A DNA stretch of 64,000 nucleotides from Pseudomonas sp. CFII64 (GTDB lineage: Bacteria > Pseudomonadota > Gammaproteobacteria > Pseudomonadales > Pseudomonadaceae). Within the stretch, counting starts at the first letter, position 1. Each line of letters opens with the position of its first letter. Of the stretch, positions 1-8,434 are shown piece after piece. The translations under genes and the position numbers were made by a program. Below the pieces are notes generated by a model, which worked only from the letters and a program-made list of their open reading frames with translations, had not been told where the DNA came from and did no database searches. The stretch lies in assembly GCF_000416235.1 (NCBI RefSeq), contig NZ_ATLO01000027.1:62001-126000 (forward strand). The letters are read 5' to 3'.

Positions 1-615
1 TTGATGAGCTGGTTTCTGATCATCCAGCGCAGCCAGGTGCTCAAGCGCAACGAGCGACAGCTGAATACTTTCGTTACGGGTTTTCGCACTGCTTCAGACT
101 TGCAATCGGTCTATCGCAGCAGCGTGCAGGCGCAGAGCCAGGACAGTGGTGTAGAACCGATTTTTCAGGCGGGTTTCCAAGCCTACGAACAGCTTGGTCA
201 GCACTCCGGAAACTCGGCAGAGGTGGTACTCGAAGGTGTCGAACGTTCGTTGTACGTCGCCATCAGCGAGCAGGAAGTACAGTTGGAAAAAGGCCTGCAG
301 TTTCTCGCTACCGTGGGTTCGGTCAGTCCTTATATCGGCTTGTTCGGGACCGTCTGGGGGATCATGAATTCCTTCCTCGGTTTGTCTCAGGTGCAGCAGG
401 CAACTCTATCGACCGTCGCACCGGGCATTGCCGAAGCGCTGATTGCGACAGCGATCGGCCTGTTCGCTGCCATCCCGGCGGTCATCGCCTACAACCGTTT
501 TTCTGCTCGCAGCCAGACATTGCTGACCCGTTACTACGCATTTGGCAATGAGCTGCAGGTGCGCATGCATCGCAAGCTTCACGGCGCACCACTGAATCTG
601 GCTGCCGCCGCCTGA
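1..615 (+). CDS. TolQ/ExbB-family proton channel subunit (5' end cut by window)
   Basis: Inner-membrane subunit of a proton-motive-force transducer of the TolQ/ExbB/MotA family. The visible 204 residues start inside the first membrane helix (SWFLIIQRS), so about 25-30 N-terminal residues are missing and the real start lies left of the window. The MotA_TolQ_ExbB core is clear: LATVGSVSPYIGLFGTVWGIM, broken here only by helix turns, then GIAEALIATAIGLFAAIPAVIAYN forming the second and third helices (the longer strings are best read at about residues 100-165). It is followed after 13 bp by a TolR/ExbD gene and then a TonB-like gene, so it belongs to an extra Tol/Ton energising complex. Whether it serves a Tol-Pal-like role or a TonB-like import role cannot be decided from the sequence. 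Confidence 0.88.
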   Translation: MMSWFLIIQRSQVLKRNERQLNTFVTGFRTASDLQSVYRSSVQAQSQDSGVEPIFQAGFQAYEQLGQHSGNSAEVVLEGVERSLYVAISEQEVQLEKGLQFLATVGSVSPYIGLFGTVWGIMNSFLGLSQVQQATLSTVAPGIAEALIATAIGLFAAIPAVIAYNRFSARSQTLLTRYYAFGNELQVRMHRKLHGAPLNLAAAA

Positions 616-628
616 GAGGAGTACGCAA

Positions 629-1075
629 ATGTTAATCAGGCCGCAACGCAAGCACGGGCCAAAAGCCGAAATGAACGTCGTGCCTTATATCGACGTCATG
701 CTGGTGCTGTTGGTGATATTTATGGTCACCGCACCGATGCTGACCCAAGGGGTCCGCATCGAGTTGCCCAAGGTTGCCAGTGAAGCGCTGGTTAATGACA
801 CCCGGCAGCAGATCGTCACCCTGTCAGTAAAGGCCGAGGGCGGCTATTACTGGAACGTCGGAGGTGAGCTCGATACCAAAAGCCAGACCGACAGCGCCGT
901 GGAACTGGACGAAATGCGTGCAAAGATCACACAGATCATTGCCGCGCGCAGCGATACCCAGGTCTACATTCGCGCCGACAAAGACGCCGGTTACGGCAGT
1001 GTCGTAGCTGCCATGGCGGCGTTGCAGCAGAGCGGGGTCAGCAACCTCGGGCTGGTAACCGAGGCCCCGCGATGA
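629..1075 (+). CDS. TolR/ExbD-family biopolymer transport protein
   Basis: Partner of the TolQ/ExbB channel, a 148-residue single-pass inner-membrane protein with a periplasmic domain. The cytoplasmic N-terminus carries the family motif AEMNVVPYIDVMLVLLVIFM, in which the Asp of YIDVMLVLLV is the conserved proton-path residue. The periplasmic domain ends in the typical VYIRADKDAGYGSVVAAMAA block. It starts 13 bp after the TolQ-like gene behind GAGAGGAG, and its TGA overlaps the ATG at 1072 of the next reading frame, the usual coupling in tolQRA/exbBD-tonB operons. Confidence 0.9.
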   Translation: MLIRPQRKHGPKAEMNVVPYIDVMLVLLVIFMVTAPMLTQGVRIELPKVASEALVNDTRQQIVTLSVKAEGGYYWNVGGELDTKSQTDSAVELDEMRAKITQIIAARSDTQVYIRADKDAGYGSVVAAMAALQQSGVSNLGLVTEAPR

Positions 1076-1197
1076 CGGCGATGATCATGCACAGTCCAGC
1101 TTTTACATTGCGCTAGGGGGTAACCAACGGCTTCTGGAAAAACAGTCTGGCGGCAGGCCTGGCTGTTGCATTACACGCGATTGTACTGGCGCTGCTG
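1072..1197 (+). other. Interrupted 5' end of the TonB/TolA-like gene (in-frame amber codon)
   Basis: An ATG at 1072 overlaps the tolR-like stop and is in frame with the TonB-like gene downstream, but TAG at 1114-1116 ends translation after 14 codons. The frame then continues open with a hydrophobic anchor (LAAGLAVALHAIVLALLV, about 1147-1200), which is what a TonB/TolA N-terminus should contain. Between the TAG and this anchor there is no ATG, GTG or TTG in frame. So the natural start or a short stretch of the gene has been altered, or the sequence contains an error here. Confidence 0.7.
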
Positions 1198-1929
1198 GTG
1201 TCTGGCTGGTCAGTGGAATTTCCTGCTCCCAATCAGCCAATGGTGCTCAAGACTCATTTGGTGATGCTGCCTCCTGCCGCTCAGCCAGAACCTCAGCCGC
1301 CAAACGCTATCGCAGAACCGCAATTGTCAGAACCATCGCCTGTCGTCGTCGAACCGACGCCCGCCTTGTCACTGCCGGAGCCGGCAAAAGCCGCTGTCGA
1401 TCCGCAGATTCAGGCACAAAAGCTGGAGCAGGCAGCACTGGCTCACAAGCGTGTCGAGGAGAAAAAGCGCGAGCAGCAGGCTGAAAAACTACAGCAAGTG
1501 GTGGAGGCACAAAAGCGTGATCGCGCAATCGAAGAGCAGCACCTGATTCAGCAGCGACAGCGCCAGCAAGAACAACAGGCACAGCAGACGAAGAATGCCG
1601 AACTGGCTCGCCAGGTCGCGGAGCGCAACAAGCAGCAAGCGGCGCAGATCGCTGCCGATAGCCGACAGTATTTACCGCTGAGCAAGGAAGCACCGGACTA
1701 TCCGCAGCGTGCCCTGGACAAGAACATCGAAGGCGATTGCACTGTGGAGTACACGGTGAATGGGCAGGGCAAAATTGAAAATCCCAAAGTGCTCGATGGC
1801 TGCCATCCGCTGTTCATGCGTCCATCGCTGGCTGCCGCCAATACCTTTCGTTATCAACCGCGGACCATCGACGGCCAGCCTGTATCGGTGCCTGCGGTGC
1901 GCAACACTTTCCACTATCGGATCAAGTGA
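1198..1929 (+). CDS. TonB C-terminal-domain protein (TolA/TonB-like), N-terminus disrupted
   Basis: Energy-transducing periplasmic protein of the TonB/TolA type, third gene of the TolQ-TolR-TonB trio. From the first usable start (GTG 1198) it has 243 residues: a proline-rich stretch (about 10-60), a charged, Gln/Lys/Glu-rich helical rod (about 65-150) and a C-terminal TonB domain (about 155-243) with the YPQRALDKNIEG and CTVEYTVNGQG motifs and the final FHYRIK. Started at 1198 it would lack the transmembrane anchor, which is encoded just upstream in the same frame but sealed off by TAG 1114. The protein is therefore either not made in functional form or is made from a non-canonical start. A strong terminator follows at 2017. 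Confidence 0.75.
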   Translation: MSGWSVEFPAPNQPMVLKTHLVMLPPAAQPEPQPPNAIAEPQLSEPSPVVVEPTPALSLPEPAKAAVDPQIQAQKLEQAALAHKRVEEKKREQQAEKLQQVVEAQKRDRAIEEQHLIQQRQRQQEQQAQQTKNAELARQVAERNKQQAAQIAADSRQYLPLSKEAPDYPQRALDKNIEGDCTVEYTVNGQGKIENPKVLDGCHPLFMRPSLAAANTFRYQPRTIDGQPVSVPAVRNTFHYRIK

Positions 1930-2016
1930 GTGAAGGATAACTTCAGCTCGCGATCCGGGGCGTGATTCAGCTGAATCACAGCTGCAGCGTGGCAGATCAT
2001 TTAATCCAGTGAGTCA

Positions 2017-2045
2017 GCCCAACTGTTGCCAGTTGGGCCTTTTTA
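2017..2045 (+). terminator. Rho-independent terminator of the TolQ-TolR-TonB-like operon
   Basis: A perfect 9-bp stem, GCCCAACTG (2017-2025) with CAGTTGGGC (2030-2038), closes a TTGC loop and is followed by CTTTTT. There is no matching A-tract on the other side, so it works for the plus strand only. It lies about 90 bp after the TonB-like stop codon. Confidence 0.9.
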
Positions 2046-2065
2046 GAAACGTGACATTTTGCTGA

Positions 2066-3259
2066 TCAATGATTCTTTGGACCGAGCACTCCGCGCTGCA
2101 CCAGGTTTTTCATCAATGCGCCAACCCCAAACGTCCACGGAGGTGCCTGATGGCTGCCGGTCACGCGATTGTGCAGGGCGCCCAGCGACGCGGATGAAAT
2201 GCTCACCACGTCGCCTTCTTTGTGGGTAAAGCCCTGGCCGGGCAGGTCGCGGTCTTCGGTGGGGGCGAAAAGCGTGCCGAGAAACAGCACGAAGCCGTCC
2301 GGATATTGGTGGTTGGCATTGAGCGTCTGCGCGGCGAGATCTGCCGGGTCACGGCTGATCTGGCTCATGGAGCTGCTGCCGTTGAGCACGTAGTCGTCAT
2401 TGCCCTCGACCCGTAGCGCCACTTCACAGCGTCGCACGTCGTCAAGGCTGAAATGTTCGTCGAACAGGCGAATGAACGGCCCCAATGCGCAGGACGCATT
2501 GTTGTCCTTGGCCTTGCTCAGCAACAGTGCGCTGCGACCTTCGACGTCGCGCAGGTTGACGTCGTTGCCCAGGGTCGCGCCGTGAATCCGGCCTTGGCTG
2601 TCCACCGCCAGCACCACTTCCGGTTCCGGGTTGTTCCAGCTCGACTCGGGATGGATGCCGATGGCGCTGCCGCTGCCCACGGCGGCCAGCAACGGTGCCT
2701 TAGTGAATATTTCAGCGTCCGGGCCGATGCCGACTTCCAGGTACTGCGACCACATGTTCTGCTCGATCAGCACCTGCTTGAGGCGCAACGCCTCCGGTGA
2801 GCCGGGGCGCAAGTCACGCAGGTTATCGCCGATCACGTTCTGCACCAGACCACGGATCTGCTCGGCACGTTGCGCGTCGCCGCCAGCTTTCTCCTCGATG
2901 ACCCGTTCGATCATGCTGGCAGCAAAGGTCACGCCAGCCGCCTTGATGACTTGCAGGTCTGCCGGTGCCAGCAGGCTGGGCTTCGACGGATCGCGCAGCT
3001 CGCCGCTGTTGGTCAGCAGCGCTTCAATCGTGCCAAGCGAGGTGCCAATGGCGTCGCGAATCGCCTGCAGCGGGGCTTCGTTGTCCAGCAGTTGGCTCAG
3101 CGTCGGGAAGCGTGCGGTGCAGTCGATGACTTCACCGTCACGCAGCACCACCACGGCCGGCCCGCCCAGTTCGCCCGGCAGCCACACGCGACCGACCAGC
3201 GTCGCGCGTTGCCAGTCATCGGGCAGGGTATTTCCAATCGTCAATTGCAACGCTTGCAT
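2066..3259 (-). CDS. FAH-family 2-keto-3-deoxy-aldonate dehydratase (XylX-like)
   Basis: Fumarylacetoacetate-hydrolase-fold enzyme of about 397 residues. Its sequence recalls the Caulobacter XylX/KdaD group, which dehydrates 2-keto-3-deoxypentonate to alpha-ketoglutaric semialdehyde in the Weimberg route. Visible landmarks are TLVGRVWLPGE near the N-terminus, the metal-site block WNNPEPEVVLAVDS (two Glu ligands), GNDVNLRD with the Asp ligand, and PDGFVLFLGTLFAPTEDRD. The open frame extends 45 codons further upstream, but the ATG at 3259 has AAGGA about 9 bp before it, and the family begins here. It is the last gene of the aldonate operon, 17 bp after the dehydratase. No ketoglutaric semialdehyde dehydrogenase lies nearby, so that last step would need a gene elsewhere. 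Confidence 0.82.
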   Translation of the reverse strand: MQALQLTIGNTLPDDWQRATLVGRVWLPGELGGPAVVVLRDGEVIDCTARFPTLSQLLDNEAPLQAIRDAIGTSLGTIEALLTNSGELRDPSKPSLLAPADLQVIKAAGVTFAASMIERVIEEKAGGDAQRAEQIRGLVQNVIGDNLRDLRPGSPEALRLKQVLIEQNMWSQYLEVGIGPDAEIFTKAPLLAAVGSGSAIGIHPESSWNNPEPEVVLAVDSQGRIHGATLGNDVNLRDVEGRSALLLSKAKDNNASCALGPFIRLFDEHFSLDDVRRCEVALRVEGNDDYVLNGSSSMSQISRDPADLAAQTLNANHQYPDGFVLFLGTLFAPTEDRDLPGQGFTHKEGDVVSISSASLGALHNRVTGSHQAPPWTFGVGALMKNLVQRGVLGPKNH

Positions 3260-3276
3260 AAGGCTGATCCTTGGGT

Positions 3277-5061
3277 TCAGTGAGAATGGCGCGGGGTGCC
3301 GTTTTCCGGGATGACGCGCCAGTACAGCGTGGCCGGTTCCAGGCAACCGCCGGTGGACAGCTGGCCGACCAGTTGCCGGTACAGTTCCTGCCATGGGGTT
3401 TGCGAGGGGGCGAGGGCGGGCAGCGGTTCCTGGCGGCGGACATCCAGTTCGACCTCGTCCACCAACAGATTGACGCTGCGTGCGTTGAGGTCGACGCGTA
3501 GCCGGTCACCGGTGCGCAGCAGCGAAAGGCCGCCGCCCACAGCGGATTCCGGGGACATGTTGAGGATCGACGGGCTGGCGGAAGTGCCGCTCTGGCGACC
3601 GTCGCCCAGGCACGGCAGCGAGTCGATACCGGCCTTGATCAGCGCGGACGGCGGCGCCATGTTCACCACTTCGGCGCTGCCGGGATAGCCAACGGTGCCG
3701 CAGCCGCGAATCACCAGGATGCAGCGCTCGTCGATATCCAGGGTCGGGTCGTTGATTCGGGCCTGATAGTCTTCCGGGCCTTCGAACACGATGGCCCGCG
3801 CTTCGAAGCAGTTAGGTTGCAGCGGGTCGCTCAGGTAGGTGCTGCGGAAGGCTTCGCCCACCACCGACATCTTCATGATCGCACTGTCGAAAAAGTTGCC
3901 GCTGAGCACAATGAAACCAGCGCGGTGCTTGAGCGGGTCTTCCCAGGTACGGATGACGTCGCGGTCGCCGGTCACAGCATCTGCAACGATCTCGCCCATG
4001 GTTCGGCCGCTCACCGATTGGCAATCACGGTGCAGACGGCCGACCTTGTCCAGCTCATGCATCACCGCCGGCACGCCGCCCGCACGGTGGAAACCTTCAC
4101 CGAGGTATTCGCCAGCGGGCATGCAATTGACCAGCAGCGGCACGTCTTCACCAACGCGCTGCCAGTCTTCCAGCGACAGGTCGATGCCGCTGTGGCGGGC
4201 GATGGCAATCAGATGCGGCGGGCAGTTGGTTGAAGCGCCTAAAGCGGAGGCGACGGCGATGGCATTTTCGAAGGCGGCGTGGGTCATGATGTGTGACGGA
4301 CGCACGTCTTCGCGAACCAGATCGACAATGCGCAGACCCGTGGCATAGGCCATCTGCCCGCGCTCGCGGTAAGGCGCGGGAATGCTCGCGCAGCCTGGCA
4401 ACGACATGCCGAGAGCCTCGGCCAAGGCGTTCATCGACAGGGCGGTGCCCATGGTGTTGCAGTGACCCACCGAAGGCGACGACGCGGTGGTCAGGGTCAT
4501 GAAGCCTTCGTAGTCGATTTCACCCGCGCTGAGCAGATTGCGCGCATGCCACAGCACGGTGCCCGAACCGATGCGCTGGCCCTTGTGCCAGCCGTCGAGC
4601 ATCGGCCCGCCGGAGAGCACGATTGACGGCAGATCGGTGGTCGCCGCAGCCATCAGGCAGGCCGGCGTGGTTTTGTCGCAGCCGGTGGTAAGCACCACGC
4701 CATCGAGGGGATAGCCGTGCAGCACTTCCACCAGTCCCAGGTACGCGAGGTTGCGGTCCAGGGCGGCGGTAGGACGGCGCGACTGCTCGGCAATCGGGTG
4801 GACGGGGAATTCCATCGGAATGCCGCCTGCGTCGCGAATGCCGTCCTTGACCCGTTTGGCCAGTTCGATGTGGTGGCGGTTGCAGGGCGTCAGGTCGCTG
4901 CCGGTCTGGGCAATGCCGATGATCGGTCGCCCCGATTGCAGTTCGGCGCGGGTCAGGCCCTGGTTCATGTAGCGTTCCACATACAACGCAGTGAGGTCGG
5001 CGTGGCTGGGATCGTCAAACCACTGCTGACTGCGCAGGCGGCGTGGGGTTGAATCGGTCAT
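3277..5061 (-). CDS. IlvD/Edd-family aldonate dehydratase (XylD-like D-xylonate/L-arabonate dehydratase)
   Basis: Iron-sulfur dehydratase of 594 residues, converting a sugar acid to its 2-keto-3-deoxy form. It matches the long pentonate dehydratases (XylD of Caulobacter is the closest that I recall) rather than IlvD or Edd. Landmarks are RPIIGIAQTGSDLTPCN, then TTGCDKTTPA and GHCNTMGTA, which supply the three cluster cysteines, and GDGRQSGTSASPSILN near the C-terminus. The ATG at 5061 is preferred over 5076 because GGAG precedes it with proper spacing and the homologues start TPRRLRS. It sits 16 bp after the beta-hydroxyacid dehydrogenase. The substrate is inferred; xylonate, arabonate and related pentonates are all possible. 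Confidence 0.87.
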   Translation of the reverse strand: MTDSTPRRLRSQQWFDDPSHADLTALYVERYMNQGLTRAELQSGRPIIGIAQTGSDLTPCNRHHIELAKRVKDGIRDAGGIPMEFPVHPIAEQSRRPTAALDRNLAYLGLVEVLHGYPLDGVVLTTGCDKTTPACLMAAATTDLPSIVLSGGPMLDGWHKGQRIGSGTVLWHARNLLSAGEIDYEGFMTLTTASSPSVGHCNTMGTALSMNALAEALGMSLPGCASIPAPYRERGQMAYATGLRIVDLVREDVRPSHIMTHAAFENAIAVASALGASTNCPPHLIAIARHSGIDLSLEDWQRVGEDVPLLVNCMPAGEYLGEGFHRAGGVPAVMHELDKVGRLHRDCQSVSGRTMGEIVADAVTGDRDVIRTWEDPLKHRAGFIVLSGNFFDSAIMKMSVVGEAFRSTYLSDPLQPNCFEARAIVFEGPEDYQARINDPTLDIDERCILVIRGCGTVGYPGSAEVVNMAPPSALIKAGIDSLPCLGDGRQSGTSASPSILNMSPESAVGGGLSLLRTGDRLRVDLNARSVNLLVDEVELDVRRQEPLPALAPSQTPWQELYRQLVGQLSTGGCLEPATLYWRVIPENGTPRHSH

Positions 5062-5077
5062 GACAGGCTCCAGCAAG

Positions 5078-5962
5078 TTATTCAGGCAATGGGTTGTCGC
5101 GGCGTAGCTGGCGGATCAGTCCGGCGTGATCGAGCTCGCCGTCACCGGCCTCGACCATTTTCTGGAACAGTCCGTCGACCAGATTGGCCACGGGCAGCGT
5201 CAGGCCCAGGGCTCGGGCTTGGGCGAGAGCGGTGTGAGTGTCCTTGAGTTGCCATTTGGCAGCGCCGCCGGGGGTGAAGTCGTTGTCGAGCATGCGTTGG
5301 CCATGTTGGCGCCAGATCGGCGAGTCGACGAAGCCGCCAAGCAGCGCTTGATGGACTTTTGCCGGATCGGCCCCGCCGCGTTCGGCCAGCAACAGCCCTT
5401 CGGCGACGGTGGCGATGGTACTGGCGACGATCAACTGGTTGACCAGCTTGGACAGCTGCCCCGTCCCGGCCGGGCCGACATGCACCGGGCGGCCCATGGC
5501 AGCCAGGACAGCGCGGCCCTGTTCGAACGCCGCTGCGTCGCCGCCGACCATGATTGCCAGGCTGGCTTCACGGGCGCCGCGTTCGCCACCGGACACCGGC
5601 GCGTCGAGGTAGCGCAGCCCTTGCGCCGCACACAAGCGGGCGTGTTCGACGGCGGTTTCCACAGGGATCGAACTCATCACGATCAGCAGCGCACCTTCGG
5701 TCAGCGCCAGTGAGGCGCCGCCTTCGCCAAACAGAACCTGGTCGCAAGTCGGACCGTCGCTGAGCATGCAGATCAGTACTTTTGCACCGTTTGCCGCCTG
5801 CGCGGCGGACTGGAAAACCTTCGCGCCGTGAGTGGCGAGTTCCGCCGCCTTGGCTGCCGAGCGGTTCCAGATTTGTACCGGATAACCGGCCTGCAGCAGG
5901 TTGCGGACCATGGGCTTGCCCATGATGCCGGTGCCGATGAAGGCCACGGTTTCAAGGGTCAT
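5078..5962 (-). CDS. NAD(P)-dependent beta-hydroxyacid dehydrogenase (3-HIBADH/GarR family)
   Basis: 294-residue oxidoreductase of the 3-hydroxyisobutyrate/tartronate-semialdehyde reductase family. The N-terminal Rossmann motif is GTGIMGKPMVRNLL, the substrate-binding loop is DAPVSGGERGA, and the catalytic Lys is in GQLSKLVNQ. Its start overlaps the end of the MFS gene by 4 bp (ATGA), so the two are co-translated. In this cluster it could reduce or oxidise a short hydroxy-acid arising from aldonate cleavage (for example glycolate or tartronate-level intermediates). The exact substrate is not visible in the sequence. Confidence 0.85.
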   Translation of the reverse strand: MTLETVAFIGTGIMGKPMVRNLLQAGYPVQIWNRSAAKAAELATHGAKVFQSAAQAANGAKVLICMLSDGPTCDQVLFGEGGASLALTEGALLIVMSSIPVETAVEHARLCAAQGLRYLDAPVSGGERGAREASLAIMVGGDAAAFEQGRAVLAAMGRPVHVGPAGTGQLSKLVNQLIVASTIATVAEGLLLAERGGADPAKVHQALLGGFVDSPIWRQHGQRMLDNDFTPGGAAKWQLKDTHTALAQARALGLTLPVANLVDGLFQKMVEAGDGELDHAGLIRQLRRDNPLPE

Positions 5963-7332
5963 GCCTTGTCTCCCAAGGCGTCAGTGGTGGCGCTTTTCGT
6001 GTCGATCAGCGGCTTCGGGTTGCGCGGCATCAACACCATGCCCAGCCCACCGGCGCCGACCAGTGCGGCAATGATCAAGAAGCCCGGCGTGTAGCTGCCG
6101 GTCACGTTGAACAGGAACCCGGTCAGGTAAGGGCCGGTGAAACCGCTGAGGTTACCGATGGAGTTGATCAAACCAATCCCGGCTGCGGCGCCGACGCCGG
6201 TCAGCACTTGTCCGGGCACGGCCCAGAACACGTTGATTGCGCTGTACACGCCCATGGCAAGCAGGATGAATCCGATGACGATGATCCACGGTTGATTGAT
6301 CAACAGCGCCAGGGCAATGGACGCAGCGGCGAGCATCGCCGCGCCGCCCGCATGCCAGTGACGTTCCTGCAAACGGTCGGAGCGGCGGCTCCACCAGATC
6401 ATCGCTACAGCCGCGACGGCGTATGGAACAGCGGTGATCAGGCCGTTCTGCATCAGGCCGATCTCCAGCCCGAACGAGGCGCGAAACGACGCCAGCACGG
6501 TCGGCAGGAAGAAGTTCATGGCGTTGGAGCCCGAGGTGATGCCGAAGTACACCAGAGCGAGCATCCACACCTGACGACTGGCCAGCGCCTTGCGAATCAT
6601 CTGGCCCTTGGTCGGTTGCACGCCCACCACCAACGGTTTGTTGCGCTCTTCCTGTTCGAGGGTCTTGATCAACCAGTTACGCTGCTCGGCGGTGAGCCAA
6701 TGGGCATCGGCCGGGCGGTCGGTGAGGTAGAAATAGCAGACCACGCCAAGGATCAGGGCCGGGACCGCTTCGACGATGTACATCAAGCGCCAGCCGACGA
6801 AACCCCAGGCGTCGCCCAGCTGCATCAAGCCCACCGACAGCGGCGCGCCGACGATTTGCGCAATGGGCACGCCCAGGTAAAACGAAGCGATCATCCGCGC
6901 CCGGTAGCGCGCCGGAAACCACAGCGACAGCAGGTAAATCACGCCGGGGAAAAAGCCCGCTTCGGCGATGCCGAGCAACACGCGCAAGGTGATGAAGTGG
7001 CCGGCGGTCTGTAGAAAGCCCATGGCCCCGGCAATAATCCCCCAGGTGACCATGATCCGCGCGATCCAGACCCGGGCGCCGTAGCGGTGCAGCAAAATGT
7101 TGCTCGGCACTTCGAACATGAAATAACCGAGGAAGAAAATCCCCGCGCCCAGCCCGTAAATGGTCTGGCTGATGCCGATGTCCTCGTTCATGCGCAACGC
7201 GGCAAAGCCGACATTGTTGCGGTCCAGAAAGGCCACCACAAACAGCAGGACAAGGAAGGGAATCAAGCGCCGGGTTACGCGTTTGATGGTTTGTTGTTCG
7301 ATGTCCGAGACATCGGGATGTGGTGTGATCAT
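5959..7332 (-). CDS. MFS transporter, anion:cation symporter (sugar-acid uptake)
   Basis: 457-residue major facilitator carrier of the ACS family (glucarate, galactonate, phthalate and tartrate carriers). The protein begins with a polar N-terminus, then RRLIPFLVLLFVVAFLDRNNVGFAAL, the classic ACS helix 1 with its Asp-Arg-Asn motif. Helix 2 begins YGLGAGIFFLGYFMFEVPSN, and there are about 12 hydrophobic segments in all. Start chosen at ATG 7332 with GAGGC upstream. It sits between catabolic genes of the aldonate operon, so it most likely imports the aldonate. Confidence 0.88.
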   Translation of the reverse strand: MITPHPDVSDIEQQTIKRVTRRLIPFLVLLFVVAFLDRNNVGFAALRMNEDIGISQTIYGLGAGIFFLGYFMFEVPSNILLHRYGARVWIARIMVTWGIIAGAMGFLQTAGHFITLRVLLGIAEAGFFPGVIYLLSLWFPARYRARMIASFYLGVPIAQIVGAPLSVGLMQLGDAWGFVGWRLMYIVEAVPALILGVVCYFYLTDRPADAHWLTAEQRNWLIKTLEQEERNKPLVVGVQPTKGQMIRKALASRQVWMLALVYFGITSGSNAMNFFLPTVLASFRASFGLEIGLMQNGLITAVPYAVAAVAMIWWSRRSDRLQERHWHAGGAAMLAAASIALALLINQPWIIVIGFILLAMGVYSAINVFWAVPGQVLTGVGAAAGIGLINSIGNLSGFTGPYLTGFLFNVTGSYTPGFLIIAALVGAGGLGMVLMPRNPKPLIDTKSATTDALGDKA

Positions 7333-7393
7333 GGCGCACAGCCTCGTTATTTTTGTTGTTATCGAAAGGTGAAGCGTGAGTCGTGACTAGCCG

Positions 7394-8368
7394 CTAGCCA
7401 GCAGCGGTGTCCTCGATATGAGCGCGGATGATGGCGTCGAAGTCAGCGTCGGCGTTAAAACCCAGGGCGCGGGCGCGGGGTGCGTCGACTTTGCTGGGCC
7501 AGCCCTCGACAATCCGCTGAATGGTGGCGTCCGGTTCCCAGCGAATCAGCTTGACCACGTCGGCACCGGCCACGCGCTGCAGGGCCGCAACCATCTCGGC
7601 GACAGTGGTGGTCACGCCGGGCAGGGGAATGATGCGTTCATCGCCCAGCGTCTCGGGGGACAGCAGCATGGCGTGCAACATTGCTTCGATCACCCGGCGC
7701 GGCGAGGTGAGATAAACCTGCGTATCCGGTCGCACCGGGCAGACGGCGGTTTGCCCTACCAGCGGCTCGCGAATAATCGAACTGAAGAAAGTCGAGGCGG
7801 CCTTGTTCGGCTTGCCGGGACGCACGGCGACAGTGGGCAGGCGCAATACGCGGCCGTCGACAAAACCCTTGCGGGCATAGTCCGCCACCAACAGCTCGCC
7901 CACTGCTTTTTGCATGCCGTAAGAGGATTTCGGTGTCAGCACGGTGTCGTCGTTGACGACTTCCGGCAGCTTGCCGCCGAATACCGCGAAGCCGCTGGCG
8001 TAGACAAATCGCGGCGTGTTGCCTTGTTGGCGCAGGGTTTCCAGCAGCGTCATCAGGCCGTGCAGATTGACCTGCATGCCCAGATCGAAATCAGCCTCGG
8101 CAGCCGAACTGACCACCGCTGCCAGATGCCAGACCAGATCCACACCATCGGTAACCCGCGCCACCACGTCTGGATCGGCGATATCCCCGGTGACCAGTTC
8201 GATGCGCGGGTCGGTGGGCAGGTGTTCGCCGGCAAAGGCGTCGAACAGCACGATGCGCTCAATGACCTGTGGCGCCTGACCTTCGAACGTCAGGTTGCGC
8301 AGGGCCAGCAAACGCTCGGCCAGTTGTTTGCCGATAAAACCCGTGCCGCCGGTGATGAGGATCCGCAT
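7394..8368 (-). CDS. denD: NAD-dependent epimerase/dehydratase, D-erythronate dehydrogenase-like
   Basis: Extended short-chain dehydrogenase of 324 residues, similar to DenD (D-erythronate dehydrogenase) of the C4-acid pathways. It has GGTGFIGKQLA for cofactor binding, WHLAAVVSSAAE, the catalytic YxxxK in SSYGMQKAVGELL, and RLPTVAVRPGKPNKAAS, a stretch I associate with this subfamily. AAGGAG precedes the ATG. It is in the middle of the aldonate operon, 66 bp after the hydrolase gene. The DenD name rests on recalled resemblance only; a dehydrogenase for another 4- or 5-carbon acid would look alike. Confidence 0.65.
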   Translation of the reverse strand: MRILITGGTGFIGKQLAERLLALRNLTFEGQAPQVIERIVLFDAFAGEHLPTDPRIELVTGDIADPDVVARVTDGVDLVWHLAAVVSSAAEADFDLGMQVNLHGLMTLLETLRQQGNTPRFVYASGFAVFGGKLPEVVNDDTVLTPKSSYGMQKAVGELLVADYARKGFVDGRVLRLPTVAVRPGKPNKAASTFFSSIIREPLVGQTAVCPVRPDTQVYLTSPRRVIEAMLHAMLLSPETLGDERIIPLPGVTTTVAEMVAALQRVAGADVVKLIRWEPDATIQRIVEGWPSKVDAPRARALGFNADADFDAIIRAHIEDTAAG

Positions 8369-8434
8369 GTGTCACTCCTTTTTATTGTTGAATGAAAAAC
8401 ACCTGACCCGGTCGCTCCAACAGAGCAGGGTCGG

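Noticed and set aside
1117..1140. A one-base frameshift as the cause of the broken TonB-like start
   Set aside because: Shifting by one base does not give a longer sensible N-terminus; the frame after the TAG already encodes the expected anchor, so a lost start codon or a nonsense change explains it better.
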